DNA from: Chloroflexota bacterium
Lineage (GTDB): Bacteria > Chloroflexota > UBA11872 > VXOZ01
Reading direction: 5' to 3'
NCBI GenBank assembly: GCA_012270555.1
Contig: JAAXIC010000015.1
Span: 1 to 61,365 of the forward strand
Length of the DNA stretch: 61,365 nucleotides
Position numbers and translations under genes: made by a program
The notes under the pieces: model-generated
Told to the model about the DNA's origin: nothing
Seen by the model: only the letters and a program-made list of their open reading frames with translations
The model's database searches: none
Shown here: positions 18,295 to 27,423 of the stretch, piece after piece
Layout: every line of letters begins with the position of its first letter
How positions within the stretch are numbered: position 1 is the stretch's first letter

Positions 18295-19257
18295 ATGACT
18301 CTGCGCGACCTCTACGAAACGTCAATACAACTCGGCATGGCGCTGGACGTGCGGGGCGAGGCCGCGCTCCAGCGGCAGATGGCGCAGCGGCGGGAAGAGT
18401 ACGCTGCGTTGCCCGCTTGGCAGCAGTCATACTACGATCAGGAACGCTTCCGCAATCCCTATGGCGACGTGCGCATTGTCAACGGTCCCGCGGACGTGGA
18501 GCTTGAGACGATACTGTTGGGCATCAACATCGGTCTTGACGAACTACTGCTGGCCGACCGGCTGCGGAGCAAGGGCACCAAGATCGATGCCGTGATAGCG
18601 CACCACACCAACGACATCGGCGTTGCCATCTCGCTCGTACATGATTTCATGCCGGTGGCCATTGACTTTCTGGCCGGTGAGGGCGTGCCGCGCGCCAACG
18701 CCGCGGCTTGCATCAACCGGTTTATCGAGGAGAAAGAACAGGCCCTTGAGGATACGGCCCGCATGGGGCCGGATATGGCAAAACTGCTCGGCTTTCCGCT
18801 GGCCTGCATCCATACGCCGGCGGACTACTACATTGGCGAGGGCGTGCGGCCGGCAGTGGAAGCGGCGCAACCGCAGACGGTCGGCGACGTGGTGCGCGCA
18901 CTCATGGCGATCCCCGAGGTGCAAAGCGCCGCGCACATTGGCGCTGAGCCGCGCGTGATGAGCGGAGAGGCGAAGTGGCCGGCCGGACGCATGCTGCTGA
19001 AGTTTGGCGGCGGGTACGGTCTGCCGCCGGACGCATTCACCTTGTTGGGCAAGGCGGGCGTGAACACCGTGGTGCAGATTGGCTGCTCGCCCGCCCAAGC
19101 GCGGGCCGCTCAGGAGGCGCGCGTGGCGATCGTGCGCATCGCACACGCGGCGTGCGACAACATTGGCATCAACCTGCTGCTGGATGAGGTTGAGCGCCGC
19201 TTGGGACCGCTTAACGTTATTCCGTGCAACTACTTTGAGCGCGTCAAGCGGAATTGA
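18295..19257 (+). CDS. NIF3-like protein, paralogue 1 of 3
   Basis: A 320-residue protein. The frame is open further upstream (to 18136), but the ATG at 18295 is chosen because the paralogues start with the same MTLRDLYETSI segment and AAGAGG precedes it. Pairs of likely metal ligands are IAHHTND (about 101-102), CIHTPAD and HAACDNIG. Their spacing and the glycine-rich GAEPRVMSGE and LLKFGGGYG segments suggest the NIF3/YbgI dinuclear metal fold, a family of GTP cyclohydrolase-like or unknown function. The family call is tentative. Two further copies follow on the same strand, probably by tandem duplication. Confidence 0.6.
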   Translation: MTLRDLYETSIQLGMALDVRGEAALQRQMAQRREEYAALPAWQQSYYDQERFRNPYGDVRIVNGPADVELETILLGINIGLDELLLADRLRSKGTKIDAVIAHHTNDIGVAISLVHDFMPVAIDFLAGEGVPRANAAACINRFIEEKEQALEDTARMGPDMAKLLGFPLACIHTPADYYIGEGVRPAVEAAQPQTVGDVVRALMAIPEVQSAAHIGAEPRVMSGEAKWPAGRMLLKFGGGYGLPPDAFTLLGKAGVNTVVQIGCSPAQARAAQEARVAIVRIAHAACDNIGINLLLDEVERRLGPLNVIPCNYFERVKRN

Positions 19258-19596
19258 GTAGGTCACTGTCACGCTATTAGCTGTGAGCAATTGCATGTTA
19301 CGGGATTTTGCCACCATCGCAGGTGGCAAGTGGTAGTCATTGCCAAGGGAATAGCACAAGGGACTCCGTCATTAGTCTGAAAACAGCGTGACCAGCCGCT
19401 CGCCCTGAGCAGCGTCGAAGGGTGAACGGCGGGGAAACGGGCAACAGCTTTCGACACTCTTTTCTCCGTACATGCTTCGACAAGCTCAGCACGAACGGAG
19501 AGATGTGCGTTCACTTTACAGATAGACCCCCGCTTTCGCGGGAGTGGCGAATAGAAATGAAGCACAGCATGTAGGAGACTGTGTGGAATAAGGGAT
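19258..19596. repeat. Intergenic stretch of dispersed repeats
   Basis: A 339-base gap without a gene. It contains fragments of the TTCGACAAGCTCAGCACGAACGG repeat (about 19405-19500) and a CCCCGCTTTCGCGGG palindrome (about 19527-19543). Both families recur elsewhere in the window. Confidence 0.6.
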
Positions 19597-20568
19597 ATGA
19601 CCTTACGCGACTTGTACGAAGCCTCCATCGAAATCGGCCGAGAGGTCGATCCACGGGGTCGTGGAACGCTTGACCGCCAGCTTGAGCAGCGGCAGCAAGA
19701 GTACGCCGCCTTGCCGGACTGGCGCAAACCCTACTACGAACAGGAGCGCTTACACAATCCGTATGGCGACGTGCGCATTGTAAACGGTCCGGAAGATACC
19801 GAACTCGATACGATTATGCTGGGGATCAACATCTGGACCCAGGAGTTGTTGCTGGCAGACCAGCTACGAAGCAGCGGTACGCGGGTCGATGCGGTTGTTT
19901 CCCACCACACCAATAGCATTGGCGTACCGGCGGATACGCTGGTGTATGACTCGGTGCCTTATCTCGTTGATCTGCTGGAGGGTGCAGGGGTCTCACGCGC
20001 CGACGCCGAGCCCCATATCGACAACATGATGACCGATCGTTGGCTCAATGCCGAAGACTTCAACCGCATCGGCAAAGACACGGCAAAGCTGCTCGGTTTT
20101 CCCCTGGCCTGCATCCATACGCCGGCGGATTTCCACCACGGACGCGGTGTGCGCGGTGCTATCGAGGCCGCCAACGCGCAAACGGTAGGTGACGTGGTGG
20201 AGGCGCTGCTTGCCCTGCCGGAGTTTCAAGGCGCGGCCAAGATTGGCGCGATCCCGCGCATCATGGCTGGAGACGCGGGCCAACCCGCCGGCCGCATCTT
20301 CCATCAGGACGGTGGCGGCTGGCTCGTTCCGGCGGAGGTGATCCCTTTGCTGAAAGAGGCAGGTGTCGGCACGTTCGTCACCATCGGCTGCTCGGCTGAA
20401 CACCAGAAGAAAGCGCAAGAACTCGGCATGGGCTGGGTGCGCATGCCCCATAACGCGTGCGACAACGTAGGGCTGAACCTTCTGCTCGATAAGGTCGAGC
20501 AGCGGCTCGGGCCGTTGAATGTGATTGCGTGCAACTATTTCGAGCGGATTAGGCGGAACAGCAATTGA
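19597..20568 (+). CDS. NIF3-like protein, paralogue 2 of 3
   Basis: A 323-residue paralogue with the same layout: MTLRDLYEASIEIG start, VSHHTNSIG metal site, CIHTPADFHH, GAIPRIMAGDAGQPAGR, and HNACDNVGLNLLLDKVE near the end. AAGGGA lies upstream of the ATG. All putative ligands are kept, so each copy may be active. The final NVIACNYFERI matches the other copies. It is separated from copy 1 by 339 bases of repeats, so it is probably transcribed on its own. Function is unknown beyond the tentative NIF3-like fold. Confidence 0.6.
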   Translation: MTLRDLYEASIEIGREVDPRGRGTLDRQLEQRQQEYAALPDWRKPYYEQERLHNPYGDVRIVNGPEDTELDTIMLGINIWTQELLLADQLRSSGTRVDAVVSHHTNSIGVPADTLVYDSVPYLVDLLEGAGVSRADAEPHIDNMMTDRWLNAEDFNRIGKDTAKLLGFPLACIHTPADFHHGRGVRGAIEAANAQTVGDVVEALLALPEFQGAAKIGAIPRIMAGDAGQPAGRIFHQDGGGWLVPAEVIPLLKEAGVGTFVTIGCSAEHQKKAQELGMGWVRMPHNACDNVGLNLLLDKVEQRLGPLNVIACNYFERIRRNSN

Positions 20569-20649
20569 TGTATGCCCAATGCGGAGGCTTGTGCGCTGCA
20601 ACTTGAGGAACCGCATGCAGCCACCGCTATTGGTCTGGGGAATAGGAGT

Positions 20650-20684
20650 CCCTCACCCTAGCCCTCTCCCACCGGGAGAGGGGA
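20650..20684. repeat. CTCACCC/GGGAGAGGG palindromic repeat
   Basis: CCCTCACCCTAGCCCTCTCCC, a 3-base ACC loop, then GGGAGAGGGG. This intact copy shows the hairpin form of the repeat family also found at 13357, 29132 and 60071. Confidence 0.8.
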
Positions 20685-20748
20685 CTTCCACGCTTTGTCA
20701 CGGGCTATGTAAAGATCTCAACTGAGAGAGAATGAGCGGACTGAGAAC

Positions 20749-21768
20749 ATGGTGACTCTCCGTGAGCTGTACGAAACCTCTATTCAGATCGGGCGTGAAC
20801 TAGATCCCAGAGGCCAGGCGGCCATCGAGCGCCAACTGCAGCAGCGCCGGGAGGAATATGACGCGCTGCCGGCCTGGGAACAGGCGCTCTACGACCAAGA
20901 GCGCTTCCGCAATCCCTACGGTGACGTGCGGATTTCAAACGGCCCGGAAGATGCGCCGATCCGCACCGCGCTCGTGGGCATCAACATGCACGTCAAGGAA
21001 ATGCTGCTCGGCGTGCAGCTCGCTGCCAAAGGCACGCAGATCGACGCATTCATCTCTCACCACACGAATAGTGTCGGCATTTCCGCCTCCCTCGTCGCCG
21101 ACTTCATGGAAGTCAACGCGGACTATTTGGTCTGGGAGGGCGTGCCGGAGGATGAGGCGCGGGCGTCCATCTTCGACTACATGGCGGAGCGCCTGCAAGA
21201 GCATGAAGACATGCACCGCATTGGCCCGGATACGGCAAAGCTGCTCGGGTATCCACTGGCTTGCATTCACACGCCGGTGGACTATGCGCACCGGCAATTT
21301 ATCAACGCGCTCTTTGCCCGGGAGAAGCCGCGGACGGTGGGCGACATTGTGGAGCTCATGCTGTCGATACCGGAAATGCAGGAGGCTGCCCGCATTGGCG
21401 CGGTGCCCCGCATCATGACAGGCGACCCGGCACAGCCCGCCGGACGCATTCATGCCAAATTTGCCGGCGGCTACGCGTATCCGGCGAGCGCCTTTCCGCT
21501 GTTGGCGCAAGCGGGCGTGAATACAGTGGTGCAAGTCTCGGCTGGCGCAGGAACGGTGGCTGCCTGCCACGAGCACGGCATTGCGGTGGTGCGCTTGCCC
21601 CACTACGCCACCGACAACATCGGCGAGAATCTGCTGCTCGATGAACTCATGCGCCGCCTGGAGCCGTTCGACGTCATTCCCTGCAACTACTTCGGCCGGG
21701 TAGATCGGGCGGGACATCTTGCCGAGTTGCAAGCGGCAGGGCCTATTATCAGGTCGCTGAAGAATTAG
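20749..21768 (+). CDS. NIF3-like protein, paralogue 3 of 3
   Basis: A 339-residue paralogue with a C-terminal extension of about 15 residues (AGHLAELQAAGPI) not seen in the other two. The metal-site motifs ISHHTNSVG, CIHTPVDYAH and HYATDNIGENLL are present, the last resembling the NIF3 GHxxTE motif more than in the other copies. The ribosome-binding site is weak. It is the last of the tandem set, ending 134 bases before a convergent Na+/solute symporter gene. A link between the symporter and these proteins is possible but unproven. Confidence 0.6.
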   Translation: MVTLRELYETSIQIGRELDPRGQAAIERQLQQRREEYDALPAWEQALYDQERFRNPYGDVRISNGPEDAPIRTALVGINMHVKEMLLGVQLAAKGTQIDAFISHHTNSVGISASLVADFMEVNADYLVWEGVPEDEARASIFDYMAERLQEHEDMHRIGPDTAKLLGYPLACIHTPVDYAHRQFINALFAREKPRTVGDIVELMLSIPEMQEAARIGAVPRIMTGDPAQPAGRIHAKFAGGYAYPASAFPLLAQAGVNTVVQVSAGAGTVAACHEHGIAVVRLPHYATDNIGENLLLDELMRRLEPFDVIPCNYFGRVDRAGHLAELQAAGPIIRSLKN

Positions 21769-21902
21769 CTGCTTGCAGCGGGGTGCGGCATTCTAAGGAA
21801 CATCAACGCCCGCCGCCAGGCGGGTGACACGTCATGCCGGCAGACTTGGCCGCGATGAATTTCCTGGATTTCCTGCCCTGTCACTCTCCGCGCAGTTTCG
21901 CG

Positions 21903-23432
21903 TTAGATCTCGTGCGCAGCGGACCAGCCGGTAGCGACGTCATCGAACACTTCTGTCGTCTTTTCGGATGGTTTGGCCGTAAGCAACGTGACGACGACGG
22001 CGATGGGAATGGTAATGATGAAGCCCGGTGTGGCGGGTTGGATGTCCATGATGCCGCCGGGACCGCCGGAAAAGTAGCCCCAAATCGAGGCAACGACCGT
22101 GCCGGTGAGCATGGACGTGAGCGCACCCCAATAGTTGAAGCGGCGCCAATAGAGCGCGAGCAAGAGCAGGGGTCCGAAAGCCGCGCCCATGCCGCCCCAC
22201 GCGTACGAGACCAGGTTGAATACCGAATCGGGGTTGAAGATGGAAAGCAGAGCCGCGATGATGCCAACCACGACCAGCAGGAAGCGGCCCAGCCAGACGC
22301 GAGCAAAGGCGCCGAGCACATAGATGTACCGTTTGGCGTAGGCATAGCGCCGTATAAGCGGCAGGTCGTCGGTGGCCATGGCCGACGCCAGGAGCAATTG
22401 GGAGTCCGCCGTGCTCATAACGGCGGCGATCACTGCCGACAGCAGGACGCCCGCAATGATTGGCGGGAAGAAGACGGTCGCGGCGACGAGATAGAGGCGC
22501 TCCGGATCGGCGGTGACCTCATCAAGCCTCCCAACTTCGCCAAGGGCCGGCAGAGCGACGAGCCCCAGCAAGAGGCCGAACAAGAAGATGAGCGTCGCCC
22601 AAAGCGTGCCGATGTCGCGGCTGGGGCCTATACGCCCTTCGCTCTCCACCGCCATGAAGCGCTGTAGTATGCGCAGCGAGCCAAAGGCGCCCAAGCCCCA
22701 GCCGGCCGTCGAAAGCATGAAAGTGACCGTGACGCCCTTGCCGGACGCGTCGGTAAACGGATTCCAGAAGCCGGCGGCCGTCCCCTCCAGACCCTGAAAA
22801 GGATCGGAGGTGAGAAAAAGCAACGTAATTGGCAGGATGATAAAGCCGGCCAGCATGATAGTGGCTTGGAAGACATCAGTGCGGGAAACGGCGAGAAAGC
22901 CGCCAATGAAGGTATACGAAGCGACGGCCACGAGTGTCACCAAGACTCCCACAATGCCATCGAGGCCGAAAACGGTATTCAGCAGCTTAGAACCGGCGAT
23001 CAAACCGGAGCTAATGTAAAAGATGATGAAGAAAAGGGCTATCACGGCGGAAAGCGTGCGCAGCACGCCCCTTTTGTCCTCAAAGCGCTTCTCGAAAAAC
23101 TCAGGGAAGGTAAGGGAGTTCTCTGTCGCGATCGTGTACCGCCGCAGCCGCTTGGCAAAAATGGCCCACGTCAGCCAGAAACCCAAGACAATGCTCAATA
23201 CCGTCCAGAATTCCACGGCGCCGTTCATGAATGCCAGCGCCGGGAAGACGAGCATGGTCCATCCGCTGGTGGATGACGAGCTGGAACTCAACGCCGAAGT
23301 GATGCTGCCGACCTTGCGGCCGGCGAGCACGTAGTCCGACATCTCCTGCATCTGGCGGGTGCGAAAGACCGCAATGCCGATCAGCGCGGCAAAATATGCC
23401 AGGAAGACAATGAGTACCCACGTGGTCAACAT
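21903..23432 (-). CDS. Sodium:solute symporter (PutP-like)
   Basis: A 509-residue integral membrane protein with about 12-13 hydrophobic helices, of the SSS family that imports organic solutes with Na+. GAGGAGG precedes the ATG. The N-terminal YVLAGRKVGSITSALSSSSSSTSGW segment is characteristic of Na+/proline symporters, including the serine-rich start of helix 2. YTFIGGFLAVSRTDVFQA is the conserved helix 5-6 region. The substrate could be proline or another small acid. It is convergent with the NIF3-like gene and divergent from the next gene. Confidence 0.88.
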   Translation of the reverse strand: MLTTWVLIVFLAYFAALIGIAVFRTRQMQEMSDYVLAGRKVGSITSALSSSSSSTSGWTMLVFPALAFMNGAVEFWTVLSIVLGFWLTWAIFAKRLRRYTIATENSLTFPEFFEKRFEDKRGVLRTLSAVIALFFIIFYISSGLIAGSKLLNTVFGLDGIVGVLVTLVAVASYTFIGGFLAVSRTDVFQATIMLAGFIILPITLLFLTSDPFQGLEGTAAGFWNPFTDASGKGVTVTFMLSTAGWGLGAFGSLRILQRFMAVESEGRIGPSRDIGTLWATLIFLFGLLLGLVALPALGEVGRLDEVTADPERLYLVAATVFFPPIIAGVLLSAVIAAVMSTADSQLLLASAMATDDLPLIRRYAYAKRYIYVLGAFARVWLGRFLLVVVGIIAALLSIFNPDSVFNLVSYAWGGMGAAFGPLLLLALYWRRFNYWGALTSMLTGTVVASIWGYFSGGPGGIMDIQPATPGFIITIPIAVVVTLLTAKPSEKTTEVFDDVATGWSAAHEI

Positions 23433-23672
23433 GCGAAGCGCATCCTCCTCGATGCTCCCACTGCCGTAGCGTACAGAGTACTAGCCATAGCAGGGTGTGT
23501 CTACCCTTCAGGTGCGGCGGTCTCTACGCGCACCAGTGGCTATGAATCCCGAAGGCGAGCGCGCAGGAAAGCCGCGCCTCTCCTGCATGATTTTGTCCTT
23601 GCGCTTTTCGCCGCATGAGGTGCGGTACAGGGGAATGCTGGCCTCGTTGTCTCCGGTTGAGACGCAACAAAC

Positions 23673-23681
23673 TGGTATACT
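23673..23681 (+). promoter_or_regulatory. Extended -10 promoter element (TGGTATACT)
   Basis: TGnTATACT lies about 54 bases upstream of the start at 23735. TTGTCT and TTGAGA occur upstream at unsuitable spacings (23 and 13 bases), so an extended -10 promoter is the better reading. Confidence 0.4.
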
Positions 23682-23734
23682 CCATTAGTAATCTTTGCCA
23701 ATCGTGCTTCTTTTCACCCAGGAGGTTGTCCACT

Positions 23735-25480
23735 GTGGGCATGCTCATTCTCACCCAGCCGGGTAACCGCGCCAATACCTATGGACCCTATGCTGCTGCC
23801 GTACTGAAGGCGGAAGGCTTTGCCGACCTTGACGTGCAGCCTATCGGGCCGGAATCTCTGGGGCGACTCAATGACTACGATGTCGTGATCCTCACGCCGA
23901 GTTTGCCGCGGCGGGCCGTTGTGGAGCGCATAGTGGACTATGTCAAAGCCGGTGGACGCCTCATTGCGTTGCGGCCCTCGCGACTGCTGGCAGTGGAGCT
24001 CGGTCTGGCGCCGACCGATACGGCGGCTTTTCCCGCCTATGTGCGTCCGTTGCCGGGTAATGCCATCAGCGCGGGTGTGCCGCATGAGTCCATTCAGACT
24101 CATCTGCCCGTCGACAACTACGAACCGCTGCAACTCCCGGAAGGCACGCGCGAAATCGCACGGGTCTACCTGGATGCCGAGGTCGAAACGTCCTATCCCG
24201 CCGTCCTGCACATGCCGCTCGGTAAAGGGCAGGCAGTAGTCTTTGGCTACGATCTCTCTCAGGCCGTGGCGCTGATACGCCAGGGCAATCCGAGCCATCA
24301 GGGTTGGCGCACCCTTGGCTTTGGCAATCCCTACCGGCCCAACGATATGTACAGCGGCCACTTGGATCCGCGCCGCATGCATCTGCCGCAGGCCGACATG
24401 CACGCCATGCTGCTCGGCAACGCCATCAATGCTATCGCCAAGCATCCCCAGCCGCGCCTCTGGTACTACGACTCGCCGGAAACCAAGAGCATGGTGGTCT
24501 TAGATTCCGACGACGACTACTCGCCGCTGGAAGCGTTCGAAGCGCTCATGGACTCCGTGGAAGCGCATAACGGCCACATCTCGATCTATCTCATGCTTGG
24601 CCCATCAAAGTACACCATTGCCACGCCGGAACGGGTGGAGGGCTGGCGCGCCCGCGGCCATTCTTTCGGCATTCACCACAACGCCTTCGATCCGCAATAC
24701 GTCAATGAAGAGCAGGACGCGGTGATGGAAGAGATTGTGAGGCGCGACACCGACTACTTCCGCGAGCACTACGGCGGCGAGACGGTCATCGCCAACCGCA
24801 ATCACTGCCTCGGCTGGAAAGGCTACGTCGACCTGCCGCGCATCTACGAGGACGTGGGCGTGGTGCTGGATACGAACTTGCTCAGTATCCGCCATCAGTG
24901 GCTGCAGTACACGAATGGCTCCGGACACCCCGGCAAGTTTGTGGATACCGACGGCGAGATCATCGAGGTCTTCCAGCAACTCACCCAAGCCTACGACGAC
25001 GCCTCCGTGAAAGCCCAACTTTCGTCGAACCCCGTGGGTGAAGCCAAGGCGACGCGCCAGGTGATGCTGGAGAAGAAGGAACGCTATTTCAGTCCCCTGA
25101 CGATGCTCTCGCATCCGGTTTCGTTCTACACCTACAGCAGCGCCTACCAGAACCAGTGCTGGGACTATGCGAACGAACTGGGCTTGCCCATCTGGAGCGC
25201 GTTTGAGTGGGCGGACTTTGTGCGGGCCCGCGATCAAGCACAAGTTTCTCAAAGCGCGTGGAATAACGGCAGCTTTTCCTGCACGGTCTCCGGCAGTTCG
25301 CCGAGCGGCAGTTTTACGCTGATGGTGCCGCTGCATAACGGCGAAACGCCGCGCGCCAGCGTGGACGGAGAAACGGTGGACGTAACGCTGCAAGACGCTT
25401 ACGGCTACACTTATGCCCTGGTGCCCGTGCCCATTAGCAGCAACGGGGCGGAATCGCGGCAGGTGGTGGTGCAAACGTGA
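23735..25480 (+). CDS. Two-domain protein: amidotransferase-like N-terminus, deacetylase-like C-terminus
   Basis: A 581-residue protein from the GTG at 23735, chosen for AGGAGG at 23720-23725. The frame is open 40 codons further upstream. The first ~220 residues look like a ThuA/DUF4350-type glutamine amidotransferase-like fold (DVVILTPSLP, GGRLIALRPS, GKGQAVVFGYDLSQ). Residues 240-500 resemble a polysaccharide-deacetylase-like NodB fold: VVLDSDDDYSP at the metal-site position, GHSFGIHHNAFD and the NRNHCLGW segment. A short beta-rich tail follows. There is no signal peptide. Related architectures are seen in uncharacterised carbohydrate-cluster proteins. The exact substrate is unknown. Confidence 0.65.
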   Translation: MGMLILTQPGNRANTYGPYAAAVLKAEGFADLDVQPIGPESLGRLNDYDVVILTPSLPRRAVVERIVDYVKAGGRLIALRPSRLLAVELGLAPTDTAAFPAYVRPLPGNAISAGVPHESIQTHLPVDNYEPLQLPEGTREIARVYLDAEVETSYPAVLHMPLGKGQAVVFGYDLSQAVALIRQGNPSHQGWRTLGFGNPYRPNDMYSGHLDPRRMHLPQADMHAMLLGNAINAIAKHPQPRLWYYDSPETKSMVVLDSDDDYSPLEAFEALMDSVEAHNGHISIYLMLGPSKYTIATPERVEGWRARGHSFGIHHNAFDPQYVNEEQDAVMEEIVRRDTDYFREHYGGETVIANRNHCLGWKGYVDLPRIYEDVGVVLDTNLLSIRHQWLQYTNGSGHPGKFVDTDGEIIEVFQQLTQAYDDASVKAQLSSNPVGEAKATRQVMLEKKERYFSPLTMLSHPVSFYTYSSAYQNQCWDYANELGLPIWSAFEWADFVRARDQAQVSQSAWNNGSFSCTVSGSSPSGSFTLMVPLHNGETPRASVDGETVDVTLQDAYGYTYALVPVPISSNGAESRQVVVQT

Positions 25481-25555
25481 TAGACTCGTCAAGGCAGAAT
25501 GCCATTAAACGGCAATTGTAGTTGCTGAACAGTGCAGAGTAGTGAGGAGTTTTCA

Positions 25556-26773
25556 GTGGAATTGACAAGTGACGAACGACACCTGCTGGAGCACGGCAAG
25601 CGCCAGTTTCCGTTTCCAACTCTGGGCGGCTGGTATACCGAGGCGGAAGTAGACGCCATCAATGCCAGCTTGCGCGAGAGTATGGACTGGCGCATCGGCT
25701 TTCACGGGCCGGAGATTACGCAGTTTGAGGAAGCGTTTGCGGAGTACTGCGACGTCAAGCACGCGCTGGCCGTAAATTCCTGCGGCACCGGTCTGGATGC
25801 AGCCATACACGCCCTGCAGCTTGGCCCTGAAGATGAGGTCATCGTGCCCGGCATTACGTTCAAGGCTACGTCGCACTGCGTGATGGGCGTAGGCGCCAAG
25901 GTGGTGCTGGCGGAGATTGATCCGGCCACGTTCAATATCGATCCGAACGACGTCGAGCGCTGCATGACGCCGAATACCCGCGCGATTTTGGCCGTGCATA
26001 ACAACGGCCTTTCCGCCGACGTGGACGCGTTGGAAGACATCGCCCAACGCCACCCGCACCCCGTCCACGGTCCGCCTCCGGTGCTCTGCGACGCGGCCCG
26101 CGCCGTTGGCGCCGGGTACAAGGGCACCAAGGTCGGCAAGAAGGGCGCCATGAACATCTTCAGCTTCCAAACCAGCAAGAACATGACGACGCTGGGCGAG
26201 GGCGGCATGGTCACGACGGACGATGACGACTACGCCGCGTTCGTGAACAGCATGCGCTCGTTTGGCAGCGCGCTGGACGGCTGGGGCACCAACTTCCGCA
26301 TGACGAAGCTGCAAGCGGTGGCCGGTTCCATTCAAGTTACGCGGCTCGACGAAATGAACGACGCGCGGCGGCAGCGCGTGGCCGACTTTGTTGAGTTGAT
26401 CGAGGACATTCCCGGCCTGATCCTGCCCATCGAGCCCGAGGGCTACCACCACGTGTGGTACGGCTATACGCTCATGTTCGAGGAAGAGTGGGCCGGCGAC
26501 CCGCGCGACAAGTTTGCGGACCGCCTCATAGGACATCACGGCGTCGGTACGTGGATCATGAACGCCTCCTTGCCGGACTACGTTGGCTACATGGTGCGAA
26601 TGGGACACAGTCCGGAAGACGTGCCGGTCTCCACGGATGCCGGTCGGCGGCTCTTCTGCCCGGCGATCCATCCACTCATGACCGACGAGGACTTGCGCTA
26701 CGTGGCCGCAGCCATCAAGGAGAGCATGAACACGGTGGCGTCGGATATGCGCCTTCCGGTGGCGGTGGGATAG
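25556..26773 (+). CDS. DegT/DnrJ/EryC1/StrS family aminotransferase
   Basis: A 405-residue PLP-dependent sugar aminotransferase-like protein. The GTG at 25556 is chosen because GAGGAG lies at 25544-25549; an in-frame GTG at 25532 is also open. Motifs: VNSCGTGLDAAIHAL (phosphate-binding), VLCDAARAVGAGY (PLP Asp), and the PLP lysine in FSFQTSKNMTTLGEGG. Members aminate keto-sugars on nucleotides, or act as sugar dehydratases. It follows the amidotransferase/deacetylase-like gene after 75 bases and may be co-transcribed with it. Confidence 0.87.
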   Translation: MELTSDERHLLEHGKRQFPFPTLGGWYTEAEVDAINASLRESMDWRIGFHGPEITQFEEAFAEYCDVKHALAVNSCGTGLDAAIHALQLGPEDEVIVPGITFKATSHCVMGVGAKVVLAEIDPATFNIDPNDVERCMTPNTRAILAVHNNGLSADVDALEDIAQRHPHPVHGPPPVLCDAARAVGAGYKGTKVGKKGAMNIFSFQTSKNMTTLGEGGMVTTDDDDYAAFVNSMRSFGSALDGWGTNFRMTKLQAVAGSIQVTRLDEMNDARRQRVADFVELIEDIPGLILPIEPEGYHHVWYGYTLMFEEEWAGDPRDKFADRLIGHHGVGTWIMNASLPDYVGYMVRMGHSPEDVPVSTDAGRRLFCPAIHPLMTDEDLRYVAAAIKESMNTVASDMRLPVAVG

Positions 26774-27085
26774 AACTGCGGTCGACCCGCTGAGAAAACA
26801 TCTATTGGTTGTCGGCAGGTAGCGGTTACCCATCATCTCGGCCCATGAGAGTTGGATGAGGTTGCTTGTGCAGAGTGCTTGCCCGGGTAGCATTGCGTAG
26901 GCGCTGGAAATGCCAGGCAAATGGTCAATCGTCTGCCAGATTCGTCAATGCAGTGTATCCGCCTTGCCATAGGTAGATTTGGGTAGACGCTGCGCAGCAC
27001 TCTTAGCTGGCTCTTTGCGGTAGCCACCGGCGGTGTGAATGTGCAGCGTTCCCACGATCGTCCTCGGAGTGACGAGATCCCAGAG
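26774..27085. other. Intergenic region without a recognised feature
   Basis: A 312-base gap. I see no conserved ORF, hairpin terminator or RNA gene in it. Confidence 0.4.
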
Positions 27086-27283
27086 ATGAATCCACGGCTT
27101 GCTGAACAGAAAGACCGCTCAGACCCCAGCGACGACACGCATGCTGCTGGGGGTGAAGAAGAGAATGACTGGGACGAGTATGCAGATGAGATTGCCAGCG
27201 CCGTAGCCTTTGCTTCCTGGCAAGAAGCGTCTGCACCCCAATTTGATTGGGATAAGGATGACGCGGAGGTGGCGGCGGAGTGA
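27086..27283 (+). CDS. Small acidic hypothetical protein
   Basis: A 65-residue ORF from ATG at 27086; the frame is open from 27035. It is very acidic (clusters such as EEENDWDEY and DWDKDD), with no hydrophobic segment or known domain. It ends in TGA, but the same frame continues for a further 35 codons of equally acidic sequence to a TAG at 27391. It could be a small regulator or antitoxin-like protein, or not be expressed at all. No good ribosome-binding site is evident. Confidence 0.35.
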   Translation: MNPRLAEQKDRSDPSDDTHAAGGEEENDWDEYADEIASAVAFASWQEASAPQFDWDKDDAEVAAE

Positions 27284-27289
27284 GGGGAA

Positions 27290-27391
27290 GTGCGCGGATT
27301 TGGAGAGGATTGGGAAGATTGGGCGGCAGTTGATGAGCTAGAGGATGATGTGACGTATCATTGGAGTACGGGCATAGGCGAAGAGCACTAG
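27290..27391 (+). CDS. Possible tiny acidic ORF in frame with the preceding one
   Basis: A 33-codon ORF (GTG start) in the same frame as the acidic ORF ending at 27283, separated only by TGA and two codons. It encodes a Trp/Asp/Glu-rich peptide (GEDWEDWAAVDELEDD). It may be the C-terminal part of one interrupted gene, a translationally coupled ORF, or noise. Confidence 0.2.
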   Translation: MRGFGEDWEDWAAVDELEDDVTYHWSTGIGEEH

Positions 27392-27423
27392 AGATGTTGC
27401 GTTGGCGCAGAAGGACCTAATCC

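Noticed and set aside
21834-22667. Long plus-strand ORF opposite the symporter gene
   Set aside because: Antisense shadow of the SSS gene in GC-rich DNA.
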